Assembly: GCF_037646705.1 (NCBI RefSeq)
Contig: NZ_JBBHER010000007.1
Location: 124,001 to 188,000, forward strand
DNA from: Pikeienuella litoralis
Lineage (GTDB): Bacteria; Pseudomonadota; Alphaproteobacteria; Rhodobacterales; Rhodobacteraceae
DNA: 64,000 bases
Direction of reading: 5' to 3'
In this document: positions 34,724-43,307 of the stretch, in pieces
Layout of the letters: each line of letters starts with the position of its first letter
Position numbering within the stretch: position 1 is the first letter of the stretch
Translations under genes and position numbers: made by a program
The notes under the pieces: model-generated
The model's database searches: none
Seen by the model: only the letters and a program-made list of their open reading frames with translations
Told to the model about the DNA's origin: nothing

Positions 34724-36455
34724 GGTCGCCCTTCTTGACCTGGACGGTGCGGTTGTCGACGCCGGGCAGCATGTTCGCGGGGTCGCGGGTGACGACCACG
34801 TCGATCAGCGTCGGGCCATCGGCGTTTTCAAACGAGCGCGCGAGCGCGGCGCCGATCTCGCCCGGATCCTCGACCCGGACGCCCATGCAGCCGAGCGCCT
34901 CGGCCACATTGGCGTAGTTCATCTCCGCCAGATCGCTCGACTGATAGGCGTCGCGCCCATACATCAGGTGCTGCAACGCCTTCACGTAGCCGGAGGCGCC
35001 GTTGTTCACCACGATCACCGTCAGCGGCAGCTTCAGCCGCCGCGCGGTCTCCAACTCCCCCATCACCATGTTGAAGCCGCCGTCGCCGGTGAGGCCGATC
35101 ACCCGCCGGCCCGGCGCCGCCAGCGCCGCGCCCATCGCCCCCGGGAGCCCGTAGCCGATGGAGGCGAAGCCCCGGTCCGGCACGAAACCGCGCCCCGCCG
35201 TCTTGGTGTCGAAAAGCAGGGCGCCCCAATGCGCGGCGAAACCGCCATCGGCGACGAGAACGCCATCCGCCGGCAGCGCCTTGTTCACCTCATGCAGCAG
35301 GCGCGCCATGTTGATCGGCCGCTCCTCAGAGGTGAGGCGCGCATCCACCGATTTGCGCCATTCGGCCATTTTCGACGCCACCTCGTCGGCGTAGCCCTGC
35401 TGGCGGGCCCTGATCGCGGCGGCGTCGGTCGCCAGCGCGCCGGCGATGTCCGACAGGCCTTCCCTCGCGTCCGCCCAGAGCCGCAGCGTCGGCGTGAAGG
35501 TCCGGCCGAATTCCTCCGCCACATTGTCGAGATGGATGACGGTCTTGTCGCCCGCCGGCACCGTGTAGCGTTTCGTCGCGATCTCACCGAGCTTGCAGCC
35601 GACGACGAGCAGGCAGTCCGACTGCTCGATCAGGGCGTTCGCGATCCGGTCGTACCGCCCGAACACGCCGGCGCTGAGCGGGTCCGCGCAGGCGATCGCG
35701 CCTTTGCCGGTCATGGTGTGCGCGACGGGAAGGTTGAGCGCATGCGCCAGCGCCTCCGCCGCCTTCGCCGCGCCGCTGATATGGACGCCGCCGCCGCACA
35801 GCATCAGCGGCCGCTTCGCCGCGCCGAGCAGGCTGGCCGCGCGGGCGAGATCCGCCGAGGCCGGCCGGCAGCGCAGCGCCGGCGCGCTCGCCAGCGCCTC
35901 GTCGATCTCGAATTCCGCCGGATCGAAGGCGAACGTGTCGTGGCAGATATCCTCCGGGATATCGACGACGACCGGCCCGGGGCGCCCCGAGGTCGCGACA
36001 TGGAAGGCGCGCTTCACCAGTTCCGGGATCCGCTCGATCATCTCGACGCGGATCAACTCCTTGCAGGCGGGGCGCAGAATCTCCACCTGCCGCGATTCCT
36101 GCGTCATGTTCTTCCAGGAATGCATCCGGTGCGTGTCGCCGACGAAGACGACCAGCGGCGAGCCGGCGTTCAGCGCCTCCACAAGCCCGGTGACAAGGTT
36201 GGTCGCGCCCGGCCCCAGCGTCGCGTCGCAGACCCCGACCCGGCCGGAGACCTTGGCGTAGGCGTCCGCGATGAAAACCGCGCAGCGCTCATCGTTGATC
36301 AGGTTGTGGTCGAGCCCGATCCGCCGCGCCGCGTCATAGAACGGCAGAAGCTGGAACCCGCCCATCCCGAACATCGGCCCGATCTTCGCAGCCTTCAGAA
36401 TCCGCGCAATGGCTTCCCCGCCGGTCATTTCATTGGGGATTGAGATTGCGGTCAT
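34713..36455 (-). CDS. acetolactate-synthase-like thiamine-diphosphate enzyme
   Basis: The protein has 580 residues with the three-domain POX/ALS layout. Glu56 (INDERCAVFIADAYAK) is the conserved cofactor-activating glutamate. The diphosphate motif begins GDGGFNMVMGELETA and closes at VIVVNN about 28 residues on, near residues 441-470. DATLGPGATNLVTGLVEA is a family hallmark. It makes or breaks C-C bonds next to a carbonyl. There is no ALS small subunit and no ilv genes nearby, so a catabolic lyase or synthase is more likely than valine synthesis. AAGGAGA precedes the ATG; the gene lies after dctM and overlaps the next one. Confidence 0.88.
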   Translation of the reverse strand: MTAISIPNEMTGGEAIARILKAAKIGPMFGMGGFQLLPFYDAARRIGLDHNLINDERCAVFIADAYAKVSGRVGVCDATLGPGATNLVTGLVEALNAGSPLVVFVGDTHRMHSWKNMTQESRQVEILRPACKELIRVEMIERIPELVKRAFHVATSGRPGPVVVDIPEDICHDTFAFDPAEFEIDEALASAPALRCRPASADLARAASLLGAAKRPLMLCGGGVHISGAAKAAEALAHALNLPVAHTMTGKGAIACADPLSAGVFGRYDRIANALIEQSDCLLVVGCKLGEIATKRYTVPAGDKTVIHLDNVAEEFGRTFTPTLRLWADAREGLSDIAGALATDAAAIRARQQGYADEVASKMAEWRKSVDARLTSEERPINMARLLHEVNKALPADGVLVADGGFAAHWGALLFDTKTAGRGFVPDRGFASIGYGLPGAMGAALAAPGRRVIGLTGDGGFNMVMGELETARRLKLPLTVIVVNNGASGYVKALQHLMYGRDAYQSSDLAEMNYANVAEALGCMGVRVEDPGEIGAALARSFENADGPTLIDVVVTRDPANMLPGVDNRTVQVKKGDRVA

Positions 36456-36482
36456 ATGGCGTCTCCTTCGCGGACGGTCATG

Positions 36483-37781
36483 TCAAATTCGATAGCCGAG
36501 GTAGTCCGGCAGCCAGAGCGCGATGCCGGGGAAAACGATCACCAGCAAAAGCGCGCCGCCCATCGTCAGCATCAGCCAGAGCACCCAGGGGACGGTGTGC
36601 TCGATCGGAACGCGCGCGATCCGCGCGGTGATGATCAGGTTGACGGCGACCGGCGGCGTGAACTGCCCGATGGCGATATTCATCGCCATCAGGATGCCGA
36701 ACCAGGTGAGGTTCCACTCGAACGCCATGGCGATCGGGATGAGGAGCGGCAGCGTGATCAGATAGATCGAGATGCCGTCGAGAATCATGCCGGCGAACAG
36801 CAGGAGCGCCATGATCATGACGAGGACGACCATGCTGTCCCCGCTGAACGCGAGGATCGCGGCGGCGGCCTGATCGAACGCGCCGAGCGTCGAGCCGGCC
36901 CAGGCGAAAAGCCCGGCGAGCGAGATGATGACCATGATCACCGCCGATGTCTCGGCGCTCTCGGCCATCACGCGCCAGACGTCGCCGAGCCCCATGGTCC
37001 GGTAGAAGAAAACTCCGACGAAAAGCCCATAGGCGACCGCGACCGCCGCCGCCTCGGTCGGGGTGAAGAGGCCGGACCGGAGCCCGCCGAGAATGATCAC
37101 CGGCGCCAGAAGCCCCGGAACCGCATCGCGGAGGCTGCGCCAGAAGGGCGGACGGTCCGCGTCCTCCGCAGCGCCGAAATTCTTCACCCGGCTGATCAGC
37201 AGCGTCGGGAGTATCACCGCGAGCCCGGCGATGACCCCCGGGAAAAGCCCCGCCGCGAACAGCGCCCTGAGGTCGACCCCCGGCACCAGGATCGAATAGA
37301 CGATCAGCGCGATCGAGGGCGGAATCAGGATCGCGGTGGAGGCCGAGGCGGCGATCAGGCTGGCCGAGAAGGCGCGGGGATAGCCCGCCTTCATCATCGA
37401 CGGGATCATGATCGTCGCCACCGCCGCCGCGTCGGCCGGCCCGGAGCCGGACATGCCGCCCATGATCAGGCAGACCAGCGTCGCGACGATGGCGAGCCCG
37501 CCCCGGCGCGGCCCGACGACGGCCTGCGCGAAGGTGACGAGCCGCGCCGCGACGCCTGAACGCTCGAACACCATGCCGGTGAGAACGAAGAGCGGAATCG
37601 CGATCAGCGGATATTTCGCGACCGCGGCGTAAGTGTTGGTCCCGATCATGGCGACCGTGTTGAGATCCAGCCCGACCGCGACCGCCGCCGTCCCGGCGAG
37701 CCCGAGCGAGACCGCGATCGGCGCGCCGATCACCAGAAGGACGATGAACGTCCCGAGCAGCAGGAAATTCGCGGCGATCAC
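36483..37781 (-). CDS. TRAP transporter large permease (DctM family)
   Basis: The protein has 432 residues, standard size, with about 12 hydrophobic segments. Family motifs are LVIGAPIAVSLGLAG, YPLIAIPLFVLTGMVFERSG, GPADAAAVATIMIPSMMKAGY and AASASTAILIPPSIALI, and FTPTEAAAVAVAYGL. It starts inside the dctQ stop (ATGA overlap), which couples translation. It forms the channel of the TRAP system serving the TPP-enzyme operon. Confidence 0.94.
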   Translation of the reverse strand: MIAANFLLLGTFIVLLVIGAPIAVSLGLAGTAAVAVGLDLNTVAMIGTNTYAAVAKYPLIAIPLFVLTGMVFERSGVAARLVTFAQAVVGPRRGGLAIVATLVCLIMGGMSGSGPADAAAVATIMIPSMMKAGYPRAFSASLIAASASTAILIPPSIALIVYSILVPGVDLRALFAAGLFPGVIAGLAVILPTLLISRVKNFGAAEDADRPPFWRSLRDAVPGLLAPVIILGGLRSGLFTPTEAAAVAVAYGLFVGVFFYRTMGLGDVWRVMAESAETSAVIMVIISLAGLFAWAGSTLGAFDQAAAAILAFSGDSMVVLVMIMALLLFAGMILDGISIYLITLPLLIPIAMAFEWNLTWFGILMAMNIAIGQFTPPVAVNLIITARIARVPIEHTVPWVLWLMLTMGGALLLVIVFPGIALWLPDYLGYRI

Positions 37782-38308
37782 AGGCGGCCCCGGAACAGCG
37801 CGATCAGGCGCCCCGCGACCCGCCCCATGATCGCGAGGCTGAGGATCGGCAGCCAGACCGTGTAGATCCAGTTCGGATAGCCGAGCCCGGGCGACGTCTC
37901 CTCGAAGATGAACTCGTCCCAGCTGAGTTCGGCGCTGTAATAGAAGACGAGCGCGAACATCAGGAAGGAGGCGAGGAGCGCCAGGGTCTCCGCGATCTTG
38001 CGCATCTCCGGCGGAAGCCGCTTCAGGATGAAGGTGATGCGGATGTTCTCATCCGTCGCGAAGGCGAGCGAGGCGCCGGCGAAGGTCATGATCACCAGCA
38101 GGAAGACGGAAAACTCCTCGGTGAAGGCGAAGGAATAGTCCGTCACGTATCTGACGACGACATTGGAGAAGCTGATCAGGCAGATCACGGCCATCGCCGC
38201 CGCCGCCACCGACCGTTCGATCGAGATTGGAACACGGGTGTGCGTCGTCGCCGGGCGGGCGAGCGCGCCTTCGTCGATCTCGTCGCTCGACGGGCCGGTC
38301 TCGGACAT
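37778..38308 (-). CDS. TRAP transporter small permease (DctQ family)
   Basis: The protein has 176 residues with four membrane helices after a 35-residue cytoplasmic N-terminus. The motif VVVRYVTDYSFAFTEEFSVFLLVIMTFAGASLAF is typical DctQ (given here in part). The frame begins GTG-ATG; ATG at 38308 is chosen because GGAG stands 6 bases before it. Its gene follows dctP after a strong hairpin and overlaps dctM. Confidence 0.92.
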   Translation of the reverse strand: MSETGPSSDEIDEGALARPATTHTRVPISIERSVAAAAMAVICLISFSNVVVRYVTDYSFAFTEEFSVFLLVIMTFAGASLAFATDENIRITFILKRLPPEMRKIAETLALLASFLMFALVFYYSAELSWDEFIFEETSPGLGYPNWIYTVWLPILSLAIMGRVAGRLIALFRGRL

Positions 38309-38324
38309 CACGCTCTCCAGATGC

Positions 38325-38350
38325 GGGGCGGGCGGCGCGCCGCCCGCCCC
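38325..38350 (-). promoter_or_regulatory. stem-loop between TRAP dctP and dctQ (second system)
   Basis: GGGGCGGGCGGC (38325-38336) pairs perfectly over 12 bp with GCCGCCCGCCCC (38339-38350). It stands 12 bases after the dctP stop and 17 before the dctQ start on the leftward message. Same position as the hairpin in the first TRAP operon, suggesting differential expression of the binding protein. Confidence 0.6.
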
Positions 38351-38361
38351 CCGTCTTCAGA

Positions 38362-39390
38362 TCACCGGTTGGCGATCGACTCTTCGGCCATGTCGACGAG
38401 GTCCGAGCCGATCTGCTCTTTCCATTTGGCGTAGACATCGCGGGTGGCGTCGACGAAGGCCTGCCGCTCCGCATCGGTCAGCGTGACCACCTTGACGCCC
38501 TCGGCTTCGACCGCCTTGATAGCGGAATCGTCACCCCCGGTCAGCCCGTCCCGCGCGATCTCGACGCCCTTCGCGCCGGCGTCGAGCGCCGCCTGCCGGA
38601 CGATCTCCTGGTCCTCGGGCGTGAACGATTCCCATACGTCGTTGTTGACCGCGAAGATCAGCGGGTCGGCCACATAGCGCCAGAGCGTGAGGTTGGTCTG
38701 GCCGACTTCGTAGATCTTGGCGACGGCGAAGACCGAGAGCGGGTTTTCCTGCCCGTCCACGGCGCCGGTGCTGAGCGCGGGCTTCGCGTCGGCCCAGCTC
38801 ATCTGGGTGGGATTCGCACCGAGCGCGGTGAAGGTGTCGTTGAAGAGCGGCGAGCCGACGACGCGCATCTTCAGCCCTTCGAGGTCAGCCGGCGTATGGA
38901 TCGGGCGCCTGGAGTTCGACACCTCGCGAAAGCCGTTCTCGGCCCAGGCGAGCGGCTCGACGCCCTTCTCCCGCAGGATCTCGAACAGCTTCTCGCCCAC
39001 CGGCCCCTGCGTCAGCGCGTCGATCGCGGCGTAGTCCGGCATCAGGAACGGCAAGGAGAAGATGTTCAGCTCCTTGATCTGCGGCGACCAGTTGATGGTG
39101 GAGCCGACCGCCATGTCGATGACGCCGCGGCGCATCGCGGTGAATTCCTTGGTCTGATCGCCCGAGACGAGCTGCGCGCCCGGGTAGACCTTCATCTTGA
39201 TCCGCCCGTCGGTCCGCTCGCCCACCATCTCCGCCCATGTTTCCGCGGCGATGCCCCATGGGAAGGGCGCCGGCACCACGGTGGAGATCTTGTATTCCGC
39301 CTTGTAGTCGGCGGCGAGCGCGGGCAGGGCGGTCATCGCGCCGAGCCCGGCCGCGAGCCCGGCGATAAGCGCGGTGTTCAGGATACGCAT
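38362..39390 (-). CDS. TRAP transporter substrate-binding protein (DctP family)
   Basis: The protein has 342 residues with a Sec signal peptide (cleavage near ALA-ADY). Mature landmarks are YKISTVVPAPFPWGIAAETWAEMVGERTDG, VYPGAQLVSGDQTKEF, LEGLKMRVVGSPLFNDTFTALGANP (substrate-carboxylate arginine) and ALSTGAVDGQENPLSVF. This is the C4-dicarboxylate-type DctP branch, unlike the receptor at 12.8 kb. The ligand is a carboxylate, identity unknown. GGGAGAAG precedes the ATG; the gene follows the E1 beta gene. Confidence 0.93.
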   Translation of the reverse strand: MRILNTALIAGLAAGLGAMTALPALAADYKAEYKISTVVPAPFPWGIAAETWAEMVGERTDGRIKMKVYPGAQLVSGDQTKEFTAMRRGVIDMAVGSTINWSPQIKELNIFSLPFLMPDYAAIDALTQGPVGEKLFEILREKGVEPLAWAENGFREVSNSRRPIHTPADLEGLKMRVVGSPLFNDTFTALGANPTQMSWADAKPALSTGAVDGQENPLSVFAVAKIYEVGQTNLTLWRYVADPLIFAVNNDVWESFTPEDQEIVRQAALDAGAKGVEIARDGLTGGDDSAIKAVEAEGVKVVTLTDAERQAFVDATRDVYAKWKEQIGSDLVDMAEESIANR

Positions 39391-39419
39391 GTCTGTCTTC
39401 TCCCTTTTTTCCGTTATTT

Positions 39420-40394
39420 TCAGTTTTCGAGCAGGTTTCGCGCCGCGGCGGCGATGGCCGCGGCGGTCACACGCGCCTCGTCCTCAAGCACCGGCGCGTA
39501 GCTGATCGGAATGCGCGGCGCGCCGAGGCGCTTCACCGGCGCCTTCAGCGCCTTGTGCATGTGTTCAGCCACGCTCGCCGCGACTTCGGCGCCAAACCCC
39601 GCGACCGCGACCGCTTCATGGGTCACGATCAGCCGCCCGGTCTTCGCGACGCTGGCGAAGACCGTGTCCCGGTCCCAGGGCCAGAGGGTCCGGAGGTCGA
39701 TCACCTCCGCTTCGATCCCGCCCGCCGCAAGGCTCTCCGCCGCCTCCATCGCGGTATGGACCGTCGCCGACCACGAGACGATGGTCAGATCCGCGCCTTC
39801 GCGCGCGATCCGCGCCTTGCCGAATTCACCGACAAGCCCCTCCTCCGGGGCCTCGCCCTCCAGCGGCCAGAGCCCCTTGTGCTCCATGAAGACCACGGGG
39901 TCATCGGCGCGGATCGCCGCCTTCAGCAGCGCGTAATTGTCCGCCGGCGTGGCCGGCACCGCGACCACAAGCCCCGGGATATGCGCATACCACGCCTCCA
40001 GCGACTGCGAGTGCTGCGCGGCGGAGGAGCGCCACATGCCGATCGGCTCGCGCACCACCATCGGCACCCGGGTCTGGCCGCCAAACATGTAGCGCGCCTT
40101 GGCCGCCTGATTGACCAGCTCGTCCACGGCGCAGAGCGCGAAATCGGAGAACCGCATCTCGACCACCGGCCGCGTTCCCATCATCGCCGCGCCGACCGCG
40201 GCGCCCATGATGCAGGATTCGGAAATCGGCGCGTCGGAGATCCGATCGGGGCCGAACTCCTCCGCCAGGCCCTTGTATTGCCCGAAAACGCCGCCCCGCC
40301 CGAGATCCTCGCCAACCGCCCAGACCAGCGGGTCGCGGCGCATCTCTTCGGCCAGCGCCTTCCGGCCAGCCTCGATATAGGTGATCGTCGCCAT
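39420..40394 (-). CDS. 2-oxo acid/acetoin dehydrogenase E1 beta subunit
   Basis: The protein has 324 residues, typical. It opens TYIEAGRKALAEEMRRDPLVWAVGEDLG, with FSDFALCAVDELVNQAAKARYMFGG and VPMVVREPIGM, then VVAVPATPADNYALLKAAI and IEAEVIDLRTLWPWD, all E1 beta hallmarks. With the E1 alpha subunit it forms the thiamine-dependent decarboxylating heterotetramer. Its start shares one base with the E1 alpha stop (TGATG). No E2 or E3 gene lies in the operon, so it may borrow them or pass electrons differently, as acetoin-type systems sometimes do in isolated clusters. Confidence 0.92.
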   Translation of the reverse strand: MATITYIEAGRKALAEEMRRDPLVWAVGEDLGRGGVFGQYKGLAEEFGPDRISDAPISESCIMGAAVGAAMMGTRPVVEMRFSDFALCAVDELVNQAAKARYMFGGQTRVPMVVREPIGMWRSSAAQHSQSLEAWYAHIPGLVVAVPATPADNYALLKAAIRADDPVVFMEHKGLWPLEGEAPEEGLVGEFGKARIAREGADLTIVSWSATVHTAMEAAESLAAGGIEAEVIDLRTLWPWDRDTVFASVAKTGRLIVTHEAVAVAGFGAEVAASVAEHMHKALKAPVKRLGAPRIPISYAPVLEDEARVTAAAIAAAARNLLEN

Positions 40395-41404
40395 CAGAAC
40401 GCCCTCACGCGCGGATCGCCGATATCCTGAATATCGGTGTATGCGAGCGCCTTCGCCGGCCAGTCGGTCGCCTTGGCGGTCGCGTAACAGTCGCTCATCT
40501 CCTTTTTCGCGTTCGCGGCGATGGCGTCAAGCTCGGCGTCGGTCGCGCCTGCGCTTGAAAGCACGTTACGGACCCGCGCGATCGGGTCGCCGCGCCAGCG
40601 CTCCTCCACCTCTTCCGCCGGCCTGTAGGCGGCGGCGTCGGCGCTGGTGTGGCCGGTCAGGCGATAGGTGCGCGCGAGAAGAAAGCGCGGCGCGCCGCGG
40701 CGGGCTTCGTCGATCAGTTCGCGCGCGATCTCGTCCACCGCCAGCACGTCGTTCCCGTCGACCTCCGCGGTCTTGATCCCGATCGACGCCGCGCGCGCGG
40801 CGGGGCCGGGGCCCGAAGTCATCGCCCGGGTCCGCGTCGTCGCGGCGAAACCGTTGTCCTCGCAGACGAAGAGAATCGGCAGGCCGAACACGCCGGCCCA
40901 GTTCAGGCCCTCGAGAAACGGGCCGCGATTGGTCGCGCCGTCGCCGAAGAAGCAGACCACGACCTCGTCGCCGCCCTTCAGCTTGATCGCATGGGCGGCG
41001 CCGGCGGCGATGTTGATGTTCGCCGAGACGACGCCGTTCGCGCCGAGCATCCCGACCTCGAAATCAGCGATATGCATCGAGCCGCCCTTGCCCTGGCTGA
41101 AGCCGCCGGCGCGGCCGAAAAGCTCCCGCATCATCGCCAGAGGATCGGCGCCCTTGGCCATCGTGTGCCCATGGCCTCGATGGGTCGAAAGGATGATGTC
41201 TTCGCGCCGGAGATTGCCGCAAACGCCGGTCGCGACCGCCTCCTGACCGATGGAGGGGTGAATCGCCCCCAGCACCAGCTTCTCTTCAGCGGCGCGCATC
41301 GCGACCAGCTCAAACTCCCGTATCCGACACATTTCCCGAAAATGACCGAGGTGACGGTCCATATCCAGGTTGGACGCGCGTGACGATTGCTCCACTGATG
41401 ACAC
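40394..41404 (-). CDS. 2-oxo acid/acetoin dehydrogenase E1 alpha subunit
   Basis: The protein has 336 residues. The TPP motif GDGATNRGPFLEGLNWA with downstream CEDNGFAATT, the substrate-side HRGHGHTMAKGADPLAMMRELFGR and GKGGSMHIADFEVGMLGANGVV identify E1 alpha. The regulatory serine loop of pyruvate dehydrogenases is not obvious, and the size suits acetoin or other small 2-oxo substrates. GTG at 41404 is chosen because AAAGGGGA lies before it; ATG at 41362 has no ribosome-binding site. It is the first gene of the leftward operon to 33908. Confidence 0.92.
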   Translation of the reverse strand: MSSVEQSSRASNLDMDRHLGHFREMCRIREFELVAMRAAEEKLVLGAIHPSIGQEAVATGVCGNLRREDIILSTHRGHGHTMAKGADPLAMMRELFGRAGGFSQGKGGSMHIADFEVGMLGANGVVSANINIAAGAAHAIKLKGGDEVVVCFFGDGATNRGPFLEGLNWAGVFGLPILFVCEDNGFAATTRTRAMTSGPGPAARAASIGIKTAEVDGNDVLAVDEIARELIDEARRGAPRFLLARTYRLTGHTSADAAAYRPAEEVEERWRGDPIARVRNVLSSAGATDAELDAIAANAKKEMSDCYATAKATDWPAKALAYTDIQDIGDPRVRAF

Positions 41405-41511
41405 CCTGTCATTCCCCTTTGACGATGTGATTTCGTCCCTTGAGACAAGAGAATGCGGCCGCTTCTGCGGCTCACTCCCATCCGCCTCATGTCCGGATGC
41501 GTCCCGCCTTA

Positions 41512-41538
41512 TGGAACGTGTTGACGTTAAATTGGAAC
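41512..41538. promoter_or_regulatory. TGGAAC direct repeats upstream of the E1-TRAP operon
   Basis: TGGAAC occurs at 41512-41517 and again at 41533-41538, 21 bases (two helical turns) apart, in an A/T-rich pocket 108 bases before the E1 alpha start. A candidate activator site for the 41404-33908 operon. Confidence 0.35.
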
Positions 41539-41577
41539 AATATGCTCGTCAACTCGCCGCGCGATGCCGCGGCCGGC

Positions 41578-42348
41578 TCAGAGCCGCGCCGCGCCCCTGT
41601 CGCCGCGCGCCATCCGCCGCTCCAGCCAGCGCACGCCGCGCGACGCGATCAGGATCAGCACCAGATACTCCAGCACCAGGAAGGAATAGATCTCCAGCGG
41701 CCGATACTCCGTCACCACAAGCTCGTTCGCGCGCCGCGTAAGCTCCGACAGCCCGATCACGGACAGAAGGGACGAGGTCTTGAGCATGTAGACGAACTGA
41801 TTGCCGAGCGGCGGCAGGATCCGCCGCACCGCCTGCGGCAGGATGATGTAGCGCAGCTTGTCCCGGTAGTTGAGGCCAAGCGCGTCCGCCGCCTCGCGTT
41901 GGCCCGGGTCGATGGACTGGAGCCCCGCGCGGAAGATCTCCGCCTCGAACGCGCTGTCGCAAAGCGCGAGCGCGATCACCCCGGCGACGAACACCCCGAG
42001 CTGGATCCCCAGAACCACCGGCACGCCGTAATAGACCCAGAGAATCATCACCAGCATCGGGATCGAGCGGAAAAGCTCGATATAGGCGCGGCTGGCGCCC
42101 GCGAGATAACGGTTCGCGGAAAGCGTCGGCAGCGCGAACAGCAGGCCGAGGGTCACCGAGAGACAGATCGAGACCACGGCCACCGAAATCGTCAGGCCGA
42201 GCCCTTTCGCAAGGAACATGATGTTGGTGACGCCACGCTCATCGAATGGCGAGACGACGTGCCAGCCCCAGGAATAATCGCCGCCCGCGCACCCGCCGAG
42301 AAGCAGGAGTAAAGAGAGCGCGATCGCGTGGCGGCCCGTATGCGACAT
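41578..42348 (-). CDS. polar amino-acid ABC transporter permease
   Basis: The protein has 256 residues. After residue 45 it is a normal His/Glu-type permease: FLAKGLGLTISVAVVSICLSVTLGLLFALP, YIELFRSIPMLVMILWVYYG, and the EAA-type loop EIFRAGLQSIDPGQREAADALGL ending ILPQAVRRILPPLGNQF. The first 20 residues are unusual, reading like a lipoprotein signal (SLLLLLGGC) with Cys20, followed by a short soluble stretch before the first helix. It is last in the leftward operon of two binding proteins, ATPase and permease; with only one permease gene it should work as a homodimer. Confidence 0.9.
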   Translation of the reverse strand: MSHTGRHAIALSLLLLLGGCAGGDYSWGWHVVSPFDERGVTNIMFLAKGLGLTISVAVVSICLSVTLGLLFALPTLSANRYLAGASRAYIELFRSIPMLVMILWVYYGVPVVLGIQLGVFVAGVIALALCDSAFEAEIFRAGLQSIDPGQREAADALGLNYRDKLRYIILPQAVRRILPPLGNQFVYMLKTSSLLSVIGLSELTRRANELVVTEYRPLEIYSFLVLEYLVLILIASRGVRWLERRMARGDRGAARL

Positions 42349-42363
42349 GGCTGACGGCTCCGT

Positions 42364-43119
42364 TCAGTGCGACAGGATCTGATCGAGAAAGAGGCGGGTG
42401 CGCGGATTGCGCGGCGCCGAGAAGAACTCGTCCGCCGGCGCCCGCTCGACGATCTCGCTCTGGTTCATGAACACCATCACGTCCGCCACCTTGCGCGCGA
42501 AACCCATCTCATGCGTGACGCAGATCATCGTCATGCCCTCGGTCGCAAGTTCGGTCATCACGTCAAGGACTTCGCTGATCATTTCAGGGTCGAGCGCCGA
42601 TGTCGGCTCGTCGAAGAGCAGGATCTTCGGCCGCATGCAGAGCGCCCGCGCGATCGCCACGCGCTGCTGCTGGCCGCCGGAAAGCTGCTCGGGGTATTTC
42701 TTCGCCTGCTCGGGGATGCGCACGCGCTCCAGAAGCTGCATCGCCATCGCCTCCGCCTCGGCGCGCGCCATGCCGCGGACCCGCACCGGCGCGAGGGCGA
42801 GATTGTCGAGCACGGTCATATGCGGGAAAAGATTGAACTGCTGGAAGACCATGCCGACATCCCTGCGAATCGCCGCGAGATTTTCGGTGTCGTCCGTCAG
42901 CTCGATTCCCTCGACGAAGATCTCGCCGGCGTCATGAGATTCAAGCCGGTTGAGACAACGTATGAGAGTCGACTTTCCCGACCCGGACGGGCCGCAGATA
43001 ATGACTTTCTCGCCGTTTTCGACACGAAGATCGATATTTTTCAGCGCCTGATACTTGCCGTACCACTTATCCACCGCCCGCATCTCGATCATCGGCGCCG
43101 TGCGCGCCCGCTCCGTCAT
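42364..43119 (-). CDS. polar amino-acid ABC transporter ATPase
   Basis: The protein has 251 residues. Walker A GPSGSGKST, Q-loop VFQQFNLFPHMTVLDNL, signature LSGGQQQR, Walker B KILLFDEPTSALDP and switch VTHEMGF are all intact, in the form typical of GlnQ/HisP-class importers. ATG at 43119 is preferred (AGGA 7 bases before) over the one at 43125, which touches the ribosome-binding site. It energises uptake with the adjacent permease gene 15 bases downstream. Confidence 0.95.
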   Translation of the reverse strand: MTERARTAPMIEMRAVDKWYGKYQALKNIDLRVENGEKVIICGPSGSGKSTLIRCLNRLESHDAGEIFVEGIELTDDTENLAAIRRDVGMVFQQFNLFPHMTVLDNLALAPVRVRGMARAEAEAMAMQLLERVRIPEQAKKYPEQLSGGQQQRVAIARALCMRPKILLFDEPTSALDPEMISEVLDVMTELATEGMTMICVTHEMGFARKVADVMVFMNQSEIVERAPADEFFSAPRNPRTRLFLDQILSH

Positions 43120-43270
43120 CGGCATTTCCTTTCACGCCGCACAGTGAAGCGCGTGCCTTGCAAGATGTCAGCCAGATGGACGACACGCCACATGATACCG
43201 CGAAAGCGCGAGCGGGTCTCCCCCGCCGGCGCCTTCGCCAAGTCGACGTCGTGACCGATCCGCCCGCGCC

Positions 43271-43286
43271 GGCGCCGCCAGGCGCC
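43271..43286 (-). promoter_or_regulatory. short stem-loop between binding-protein 1 and ATPase genes
   Basis: GGCGCC-GCCA-GGCGCC: two self-complementary hexamers around a 4-base loop, 22 bases after the binding-protein stop on the leftward message. Weaker than the other post-binding-protein hairpins. Confidence 0.35.
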
Positions 43287-43307
43287 CCGCCTCGTCTGTT
43301 CCAGCGT

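Noticed and set aside
34674..36443. 589-codon plus-strand open frame opposite the ALS-like enzyme
   Set aside because: Shadow frame with basic, low-complexity composition; the minus-strand enzyme has all catalytic motifs.
34713..36455. Assignment of the TPP enzyme as IlvB/IlvG of valine synthesis
   Set aside because: No small regulatory subunit and no ilv genes nearby; the operon is catabolic with a TRAP transporter.
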